Part shown: positions 6,121 through 12,352 of the stretch, piece by piece | How positions within the stretch are numbered: position 1 is the stretch's first letter | Layout of the letters: the number at the start of each line of letters is the position of its first letter | Assembly (NCBI GenBank): GCA_031373695.1 | Contig: JANMNC010000202.1 | Span: 1 to 12,352, forward strand | DNA from: Methylotenera_A sp031373695 | Lineage (GTDB): Bacteria; Pseudomonadota; Gammaproteobacteria; Burkholderiales; Methylophilaceae | Length of the DNA stretch: 12,352 nucleotides | Direction of reading: 5' to 3' | The notes under the pieces: model-generated | Databases searched by the model: none | What the model was told of the DNA's origin: nothing | The model's input: the letters and a program-made list of their open reading frames with translations, nothing else | Program-made: the position numbers and the translations under genes

Positions 6121-7875
6121 TTAAAGCTTACTAAAATTTATGCGGCTATAGCCTAATAATGTCCCTGTCGAAAAAGCTAAATCGATTTGGGTAATCTGAT
6201 AGTCTGTAATAGCTCGTATTTCTCTTATTTCTGCCTCACCTAAGCGACTCAGCGCTTCTAATACCTCTGTCATGGTGCGCAAGCCCTCTTTAAATTGCTT
6301 TAATTCAGCCTCGTAATTTACCCCTGCAATGGCCACCTGTTGGCGCATTAAAATAATACGCTGCCAATTTTGCTCTAGCGTATCTAGCGTGTCAAAAATT
6401 TCTCGCTTTACAGAAAGCTGCTGTAACTCTTTGGTAGACAAGCGTTGCAAACGCTGCCCTACCGCATTTTGCAGGCGCGCTTTACGCGCTTGGTTTGTAA
6501 TTGGCATCTCAAACCGCAATCCAACATACCATTCGTTATAATCAAAATTACCTACCGTGGTATAAGCCTCTGAAAATTTACTACCGCTATTCGATAATGC
6601 ACCATAGGCGTAATCCAGTGTAAATAATGGCAATGTTTGATTGTCTAAAAACTCAATCTTCATAGCATCTTCTGTTAATTTAAGTTCTGTTTCTAATATG
6701 TCCAGCCGATTTGAGCTGGCCTGTGTAATCAACTTTTCACGGTCAAACTGATAATTGAACAAATCGGGCAACGATGTTGTAATAAGATTAGTGGTATGCG
6801 CAATAGAAAAATTAGGGTCGTTCAAATAAAACTTTAGTTGACGCTGATTAAGCGCTAAATTGGTTTTGGCGATAACCAACTGTTCCAACCGATCATTAAC
6901 GCCTATCTCAGAACGATTGATTTCAATGGCCGCCGATAGCCCTTCTTTTACACGTTTGCGCACCATCGCTAAATTCTGAATGGCGTAATCATATTGCTGC
7001 TGGCGAATTTCAAGTTCTGTCCAAGCTTGATTTAATGCCCAGTAAGCTTTGTCTATCGTAGCAATAATACGAATCGATTGCAGCCTTGTTCTGGCTCGCA
7101 CTGCTTGCTGGCCAACTGCCGCAATGTTAATACTGGCTTCATTTACAGCGACTCCTGCATTGCGTAACAAGGGTTGGCTAATTGAAAACTTTAGGCCTGC
7201 GCGATACTCATTTGAGTCAAAATCTCCAGTTTTATTTATACTTTCAAATGGCGAGGAAATTTGAATATTACCGCCGGTGCGCAGTGGGATTTCAATGCCT
7301 AATGCAGCATCGATAGATGTTGATCGTGTGGAAGTTTTGTTTAGTTTAACGAGCTGATTATCTAAATCACTATTGTTAGAAGTAAACTTAATGTTGTCGC
7401 CACTAATTTCTGGCAAGTCTTTACGGCTGTATTTAAGATTTGCAAAAATAATATTGTCAAACTTTGCGCGCTCTTCATCGACAAGCGTGCTAGCAATGTC
7501 TGGGCTTGCCATTACTATTTTTAAATCTAAGTTATGCTTGAGTGCACTTGCACGAATCTCGGCGATTGAGCGTTTTACTGCCTTTGCTTTATCTTGCGCA
7601 ATTTCATTTGGGGTTGAGTTTCGTAGCGTTGAAATAAGGCTAGGATCTAGCTTTAAATTTAGCTCTTTGCGTTGTTTGTTAAGCGATTGGCTCGCCGCAT
7701 CAATATCAGTGCGTTTTTCTACGGCAAGGTTTTCCAGGTCAATAAACTCTGGTTGATTAATTCGATTTTCTAAAGTAGTTACAGGGTCTGCTAAAGACTG
7801 AGCCGCCCAAAAAAGAAAAACAATGGGCATTAAATGTAATACTTGTCTGAACTGTATAGATACTGAATAAATCAT
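6121..7875 (-). CDS. TolC-family outer-membrane channel protein
   Basis: Outer-membrane exit duct of a tripartite exporter. With the ATG at 7875 it has 584 aa; a GTG at 7881 would add two residues. The N-terminus has a hydrophobic signal segment ending in AAQSLA before DPV (residues ~11-29). The body is rich in long amphipathic helices and contains the family segments ALKHNLDLKIV...ERAKFDNIIFANLKYS (~90-130), GLKFSISQPLLRNAG (~226-240) and GLRFEMPITNQARKARL (~453-470). The last is the repeat of the first half, as in TolC. It is longer than usual TolC proteins, partly from a charged ~60-residue extension after the signal peptide. The start lies 10 bp (ATG) or 4 bp (GTG) after the adaptor stop with no clear ribosome site, so it is probably translated by coupling. 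Confidence 0.88.
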   Translation of the reverse strand: MIYSVSIQFRQVLHLMPIVFLFWAAQSLADPVTTLENRINQPEFIDLENLAVEKRTDIDAASQSLNKQRKELNLKLDPSLISTLRNSTPNEIAQDKAKAVKRSIAEIRASALKHNLDLKIVMASPDIASTLVDEERAKFDNIIFANLKYSRKDLPEISGDNIKFTSNNSDLDNQLVKLNKTSTRSTSIDAALGIEIPLRTGGNIQISSPFESINKTGDFDSNEYRAGLKFSISQPLLRNAGVAVNEASINIAAVGQQAVRARTRLQSIRIIATIDKAYWALNQAWTELEIRQQQYDYAIQNLAMVRKRVKEGLSAAIEINRSEIGVNDRLEQLVIAKTNLALNQRQLKFYLNDPNFSIAHTTNLITTSLPDLFNYQFDREKLITQASSNRLDILETELKLTEDAMKIEFLDNQTLPLFTLDYAYGALSNSGSKFSEAYTTVGNFDYNEWYVGLRFEMPITNQARKARLQNAVGQRLQRLSTKELQQLSVKREIFDTLDTLEQNWQRIILMRQQVAIAGVNYEAELKQFKEGLRTMTEVLEALSRLGEAEIREIRAITDYQITQIDLAFSTGTLLGYSRINFSKL

Positions 7876-7885
7876 TTTCACGCTT

Positions 7886-9208
7886 TTAAGGTTTAGTCGC
7901 GCTGTTGCTTATTTGCTGGATTTTATTAGCGGCAACCAATTGGGGTGGAAATCCATTTAATACGCGCCAAATTTCATAACCCAAGCTCACTTCATTTAAT
8001 AGTATCCAACCTTGAACTGCACTGCCTTGCCGTAAAAATCGGCTTTCTGGCCATTTCTGTTTACTCTCATCGGGGGTAATCATTACTCTAAATTTACCCA
8101 AGCCTGAGTCAGTTGGGTCAACAAAACTCACCTTACCCGCAAAAGTACCATAAGAAACACGTGGCCAACCAGCCACTTGCACTGCTGGCCATCCCTCAAA
8201 CTGCAATCTGACTTCACTGCCTGGCACTATTAGCGGGGCATTAACGCCCTGCACCATTAGCTCTACCGCGCGCGAGTTATTTTTTGGCACAATCATTAAT
8301 AAAGGCTGTCCTTTGGTGACAACCTCTGCTGCAGAATTAACGGGCATTCGAAACACAATGCCATCTCGCGGTGCCACTATATTTTGAGCTGCTTGTCGTG
8401 AAACGTTAATCTCTGCATTCGTGATTGAGTTATTAATATCGGCAAACTCGCTTCTAACTTTAGCAATATCTGCTTTAGAGGCGTCAATTGATGCTTGTGC
8501 ATCTGCGCGAAATTGCGAAATTTCGGCTAAAGCTGATTGTGTTTCGGCTTTGGCTGAGTCAAGTGTGGCTTTATTGCTGGTCAAATTACGGGCGGCAACG
8601 GTATTATCGCGTTCTGCCAGCTCTAAATCGCGCTGGGAAACCAAGCCTTCTCTAAGCAAGCGCTGCATGCGAGTCAATTGAAACTGTGTGGCACTTAAAG
8701 TAGCCTCTGCTGCTGCAATTGCCTGCGTAGCAGCTAAAACCTTTTGTTGCGCCATTTCACGTTTAAAATTAGCCGCAGATACTCTGCTATCTCTCACCGT
8801 TTGGTAGTTTTTAACCTGCAACTCTACCGATTTAAGCTCTTCGGCTTTTGCGGCTAATTTTTGTTGGCTATTTTCTAATTGTGTTTGCAGTCGTGAATTG
8901 TATTGCGGATCAATGTCACGTATCTCTAATAAAACATCGCCCGCCTTTACACTTGAACCCTCTACCACATGCCATTTCGATACAAACCCATCAACGGGTG
9001 CATCTAATGTTTGAATGCGCTCAGTTGGCTGATAAGCCGTTAATATGCCTGTGCCTTTAACATTTTGCAGCCAAGGCAATAACATAATCATAATTGGTAA
9101 AATGAGCGTAAGCCAAACTAGCAGCTTAATAAATTTCGCAGCGAAGTCTGGCGTTAAAACCAAACGTTGAGATTTAAATATCAAATTTTCTTGCTGCAAA
9201 TTACTCAT
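7886..9208 (-). CDS. HlyD-family periplasmic adaptor (membrane fusion protein)
   Basis: Links the inner-membrane ABC protein to the TolC-like channel; 440 aa. There is a short cytoplasmic tail and one membrane helix at ~27-47 (IKLLVWLTLILPIMIMLLPWL). A lipoyl/barrel-sandwich half lies at ~66-97 (TLDAPVDGFVSKWHVVEGSSVKAGDVLLEI). A long Ala/Gln/Glu-rich coiled-coil hairpin spans ~104-265. The second lipoyl half (NIVAPRDGIVFRMPV...VVTKGQPLLMIVP) and a beta-barrel domain follow. The ATG at 9208 is chosen because GGAG lies 9 nt upstream and the start overlaps the ABC stop by 8 nt (ATGAGTAA), implying translational coupling. A frame start at 9268 would add 20 unlikely residues and overlap far more of the ABC gene. 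Confidence 0.9.
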   Translation of the reverse strand: MSNLQQENLIFKSQRLVLTPDFAAKFIKLLVWLTLILPIMIMLLPWLQNVKGTGILTAYQPTERIQTLDAPVDGFVSKWHVVEGSSVKAGDVLLEIRDIDPQYNSRLQTQLENSQQKLAAKAEELKSVELQVKNYQTVRDSRVSAANFKREMAQQKVLAATQAIAAAEATLSATQFQLTRMQRLLREGLVSQRDLELAERDNTVAARNLTSNKATLDSAKAETQSALAEISQFRADAQASIDASKADIAKVRSEFADINNSITNAEINVSRQAAQNIVAPRDGIVFRMPVNSAAEVVTKGQPLLMIVPKNNSRAVELMVQGVNAPLIVPGSEVRLQFEGWPAVQVAGWPRVSYGTFAGKVSFVDPTDSGLGKFRVMITPDESKQKWPESRFLRQGSAVQGWILLNEVSLGYEIWRVLNGFPPQLVAANKIQQISNSATKP

Positions 9209-10874
9209 CAGGGTGTTCTCCAGATAGTAAATCGGCAAGATTAATTTTTCGCGAGAAATGTTTTGCAATCTCGATGTCTCTGGTCATCACAATCAGAGTG
9301 CATAGTTTAATATCTGTTAAAAAATCAATCACATTTTTTAAAGATGCACTATCTAGCTCATCTAAAAGCCCATCTATAATTAATAAATGTGGCTGCTGTA
9401 TGACTGCTCTTGCAATAACCAATAGACGAACTTGAATACCTGATAATGGCGCACCAAGTACATTTAGCTTAGTCTCAATTCCATCTGGCAATTGCAAAAA
9501 AGTATCCAGTAGATTTAATCGCGCCAAAACTTGATTAATTTCGGCCAAATCAATATGCATGTTATTAATTTGTAAGTTATCTAGTACGCTGCTTTGTTGA
9601 ATCTCTACCTTTTTCAATAATTCCATTTGCTGTCGCAGACTTGGCAAATGACATAATCGCAAATCAATACCGTTAATCAGCACATGCCCATCAGTAGGCA
9701 TTCTCAGCCCTGTTATTAGCTCTGATAGTGTTGTTTTGCCAATGCCAGGGCCACCTAAAATAGCCAGCTGCTCACCTGCTGTAATTTTTAAGCTTAGCGA
9801 CTTGATGGGGTGGGTGCGGCTGTCATATTGATAACTCAAGTTTTTAAACTCAATATTAAATGCACTGTTATCTTTAAAGCGGTATGCGCCCGTAGGTTCA
9901 GTTGGCAAAGTTTTAACAACTTCCAGCTTATCTAGCCCCGCAACCAAATCGTAATAAGATTCTAATTTTTTAACGAAAGTAACAAATGAACCAAGCACAG
10001 TAAATATAATGAGCTCAGCCGCAACAAATTGCCCCAGATTAATTTGTGCTTGCATAACCAGCCAACCACCAATACCTAGCATCACTGTACCTGCCAGCGC
10101 GTAAACCAGCACGCCAGTAATATTTTGTTTAAGTAAAATATTAAAATGCGTATGGCGATGATTTAGATATTCCACCGCAAGCTTATCTGCACCTTTTAAT
10201 GCGTAATTCTCACCGCCAGTAAACTTAAATAGATTGGCATTATTGGCAATACTTTCTAGCCATGCGCCAGTATGATATTTGGCATAAGATTGAGCAATTG
10301 CAGAATGAATTGCTTGGCTACCTAAAATGCGCACAATAAACCAAGCAGCGAGTAAAATAAAAATGACAATTATTGTGAAATAAAAACTGTAAAAAATAAG
10401 TACAATACTGCCGATGATTGCATGTAAAACGGCAGATAAGCCAATAGTTAACAAAGTGAATACAGACTTTTGTACGCCACTTAGCTCAAAATAACGATTC
10501 ACTAACTCAGCGGGCGATTGCTCATCACTCACCCGCAAATCGATGGCTTGAATTTGTCGAGCAATATCTAGAACATTATTAACATACAAGCGTCGTTGCA
10601 AATACTCAACAACAACGTACTCAATCACATAAATAAATCCAGATAATAAAAGCAATATAAACAAGATAAATGAAACCGTGACCAGCGGCTTAACCACGCC
10701 ACCCATGGTCACGAGATTAACCAAGGTTTGCACTGCCAATGGTGTAGCTAAATTGAGAAACCCTATCGCAACGGTTAGCAACAATACGACAGTTAGGTCT
10801 TTGCGCTCTAGCGAAAGTAGGTGATAAACAGGCGCAAGGTAATGTTTATTTTCTTGTAACACTTTGACTTTCAA
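9201..10874 (-). CDS. ABC half-transporter (type I secretion/exporter type) with degenerate nucleotide-binding motifs
   Basis: 557 aa: about six membrane helices (~25-300), then a nucleotide-binding domain (~340-550). It lacks the N-terminal C39 peptidase of bacteriocin exporters. Walker A is intact (GGPGIGKTT, Lys380) and an A-loop Tyr (SYQY, ~348-350) is present. Other motifs deviate: LSGIQ (477-481) replaces LSGGQ; LLIIDGLLDELD has Asp501 but Gly502 in place of the catalytic Glu; Arg532 (VMTRD) stands where the H-loop His should be; the Q-loop Gln appears to be Lys422. ATP may bind, but normal hydrolysis is doubtful. The gene heads an ABC-adaptor-channel cassette, so export across both membranes is the likely role; substrate unknown. 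An in-frame TAA immediately precedes the TTG at 10874; no ribosome site is seen, and a GTG at 10862 is an alternative start. Confidence 0.88.
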   Translation of the reverse strand: MKVKVLQENKHYLAPVYHLLSLERKDLTVVLLLTVAIGFLNLATPLAVQTLVNLVTMGGVVKPLVTVSFILFILLLLSGFIYVIEYVVVEYLQRRLYVNNVLDIARQIQAIDLRVSDEQSPAELVNRYFELSGVQKSVFTLLTIGLSAVLHAIIGSIVLIFYSFYFTIIVIFILLAAWFIVRILGSQAIHSAIAQSYAKYHTGAWLESIANNANLFKFTGGENYALKGADKLAVEYLNHRHTHFNILLKQNITGVLVYALAGTVMLGIGGWLVMQAQINLGQFVAAELIIFTVLGSFVTFVKKLESYYDLVAGLDKLEVVKTLPTEPTGAYRFKDNSAFNIEFKNLSYQYDSRTHPIKSLSLKITAGEQLAILGGPGIGKTTLSELITGLRMPTDGHVLINGIDLRLCHLPSLRQQMELLKKVEIQQSSVLDNLQINNMHIDLAEINQVLARLNLLDTFLQLPDGIETKLNVLGAPLSGIQVRLLVIARAVIQQPHLLIIDGLLDELDSASLKNVIDFLTDIKLCTLIVMTRDIEIAKHFSRKINLADLLSGEHPDE

Positions 10875-10956
10875 TTAAATGTAATAAAAATTTATTAAGA
10901 TATCTATATTAATTGTCTGCTGTTGATGGCCATTTGTCTGATGATTGAATTGACGG

Positions 10957-10990
10957 CTAGTTCACACCTAATACTAGTTCACAGCTAATA
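10957..10990. repeat. 17-bp tandem duplication between hom and the ABC gene
   Basis: Units 10957-10973 and 10974-10990 (CTAGTTCACACCTAATA / CTAGTTCACAGCTAATA) are directly adjacent with one mismatch. They start 11 bp after the hom stop. This could be a regulator site, an insertion scar or replication slippage. No terminator hairpin is seen in this 127-bp gap. Confidence 0.8.
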
Positions 10991-11001
10991 GTAACGAATA
11001 A

Positions 11002-12330
11002 CTAGCGATCAAGATTTTCCACTCTAATTTTGATTGGTAATCCAGTAATTGCAGCTAATTGTTCTATTTCAGCAATACCTGCATCCATATTTTTTTCAAT
11101 TGTCACATGCGTTAAAATCACGATATCCGCCTCCTGCTCGTTATCAGCGGGTTCTTTTTGCAACATTGCATCAATCGAAATATTACGATCAGCCAAAATT
11201 TTAGTCACATTTGCAAGTACGCCAGGCTTGTCGCTAGCACGCAAACGTAAATAATAAGCGCTGCTAATTTCGCTAATCGGCAAAATGGGTAAATCAACAA
11301 TGCTATCAGCTTGAAAAGCTAGATATGGCACCCTAGATTCCATTGGCACATTTTGCAAACGTGCTACGTCCATTAAATCGGCCACTACCGCACTGGCTGT
11401 TGGTTCTGCGCCTGCGCCTGCGCCATAATAAAGCGTTGGGCCCACTGCATCTCCCTTTACAACTACTGCGTTCATTGCGCCGTTTACATTTGCCACCAAA
11501 CGTTTTTCTGGGATTAATGTTGGGTGCACACGCAACTCAACGCCGTTATCTGTACGTTTAGTTATACCTAACAATTTCACACGGTAGCCAAGCTCTTCGG
11601 CGTATTTAATGTCGGTTTGCTGTAGCTTGGTGATGCCTTCAGTGTAGGCTTGCTCAAATTTCATCGGTATGCCGAAAGCGATGGCAGACATAATCGTAAG
11701 CTTATGTGCGGCATCAATACCTTCCACATCAAAAGTAGGGTCTGCTTCGGCATAGCCTAAGCGCTGAGCCTCGCCTAATACATCTTCAAAAGCCAAGCCT
11801 TTTTCGCGCATCTCGGTGAGTATAAAATTAGTTGTGCCGTTAATAATGCCTGCTACCCATTCAATACGATTTGCGCCTAAGCCTTCACGTAGCGCTTTAA
11901 TAATGGGAATACCGCCCGCCACTGCAGCTTCAAATGCGACAATCACGCCTGCTTTTTGTGCTGCTGCAAAAATCTCATTGCCATGCAAAGCCAGTAACGC
12001 CTTGTTGGCAGTAACCACGTGCTTGCCATTGCTTATGGCTTTTAATACCAGCTCTTTGCTTAAGGTATAGCCGCCAATTAGCTCAACTACTACATCAATA
12101 TCTGGATTATTTACTATTGCAAAAGCATCTGTAGTTAGTGCCGCATTACCACTGGTAACGGCTTTAGCATGATCAATATTTCTATCAGCCACTTGCGTCA
12201 CATTAATCGCAACGCCTGTGCGGCGCGTAATTTCTGCCGCATTGCGCGTTAAAACGTTGTATGTACCGCCGCCAACTGTGCCTATGCCTAAAATTCCAAC
12301 ATTAAGTTTACCTACATTTAATTGCTTCAA
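11002..12330 (-). CDS. hom: homoserine dehydrogenase with C-terminal ACT domain
   Basis: Reduces aspartate-semialdehyde to homoserine with NAD(P)H, at the branch point to threonine and methionine. 442 aa, normal for the monofunctional enzyme. The Rossmann motif GIGTVG is at 15-20. Lys110 in TANKALLALHG and INGTTNFIL (~164-171) are typical. The catalytic region DVEGIDAAHKL holds Asp206 and Lys210. A C-terminal ACT domain (~358-436, YLRLRASDKPGVLANVTKILADRNISI) suggests feedback control by threonine. The start is TTG at 12330: GGAG lies 7 nt upstream (12338-12341) and no in-frame ATG fits. A possible gene end (…MEH, stop TAG at 12332-12334) lies just upstream but cannot be identified. Downstream in the same orientation come the exporter genes and then thrC. 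Confidence 0.96.
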   Translation of the reverse strand: MKQLNVGKLNVGILGIGTVGGGTYNVLTRNAAEITRRTGVAINVTQVADRNIDHAKAVTSGNAALTTDAFAIVNNPDIDVVVELIGGYTLSKELVLKAISNGKHVVTANKALLALHGNEIFAAAQKAGVIVAFEAAVAGGIPIIKALREGLGANRIEWVAGIINGTTNFILTEMREKGLAFEDVLGEAQRLGYAEADPTFDVEGIDAAHKLTIMSAIAFGIPMKFEQAYTEGITKLQQTDIKYAEELGYRVKLLGITKRTDNGVELRVHPTLIPEKRLVANVNGAMNAVVVKGDAVGPTLYYGAGAGAEPTASAVVADLMDVARLQNVPMESRVPYLAFQADSIVDLPILPISEISSAYYLRLRASDKPGVLANVTKILADRNISIDAMLQKEPADNEQEADIVILTHVTIEKNMDAGIAEIEQLAAITGLPIKIRVENLDR

Positions 12331-12352
12331 ACTAATGCTCCATGTTTTTTTC

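Noticed and set aside
7373..7756. Open frame of 127 codons on the plus strand inside the TolC-like gene
   Set aside because: Antisense shadow of a coding region; composition follows the opposite-strand codons and no domain is visible.
9209..9268. Longer start for the HlyD-type adaptor
   Set aside because: It would overlap the ABC gene by 68 nt. The ATG at 9208 has a proper GGAG and the classic short overlap.
12332..12352. Possible 3' end of another leftward gene (…MEH, TAG)
   Set aside because: Only about six codons are inside the window, so neither reality nor identity can be judged. The GGAG there also serves as the hom ribosome site.

Overview
The window reads as chromosome of a low-GC methylotrophic betaproteobacterium of the family Methylophilaceae, most likely Methylotenera or a close relative. 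The main evidence is a PQQ methanol dehydrogenase large subunit of the XoxF (lanthanide-dependent) type, with AT-rich coding sequence and AT-rich intergenic DNA. This placement comes from reading the proteins, not from a database search. No tRNA, rRNA, CRISPR array, insertion sequence or phage gene was seen.

Left part (1-3489): the 5' 338 codons of xoxF run leftward off the window edge. Divergent from it, across a 373-bp regulatory region, is a MocR-family regulator (GntR winged helix fused to a PLP-binding aminotransferase-like domain). A bidirectional terminator follows. Convergent with the regulator is a small, acidic, secreted protein with two PepSY domains, resembling lanpepsy, the lanthanide-binding periplasmic protein described in Methylobacillus flagellatus. 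The xoxF/mocR region holds five TGTAA repeats in two groups with exact 10-bp phasing, plus TCCAG direct repeats and an AACTGG-T-CCAGTT palindrome. A pair of TTGTAA motifs 11 bp apart also lies upstream of the PepSY gene. I infer a possible small lanthanide/methanol response module: enzyme, regulator and metal-binding protein. This is the most interesting part of the window.

Middle part (3689-6017): thyA (thymidylate synthase) and thrC (threonine synthase), both leftward and both with complete motifs, are housekeeping genes.

Right part (6121-12330): hom (homoserine dehydrogenase), leftward, is separated from thrC by a three-gene exporter cassette in the same orientation: an ABC half-transporter, an HlyD-type adaptor and a TolC-type outer-membrane channel. 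The adaptor start overlaps the ABC stop (ATGAGTAA) and the channel start lies 4-10 bp after the adaptor stop, so the three look translationally coupled. The ABC protein keeps Walker A, but the Q-loop Gln, one signature Gly, the catalytic Glu and the H-loop His all appear replaced, so it is probably not a standard ATPase. Its substrate cannot be read from the sequence.
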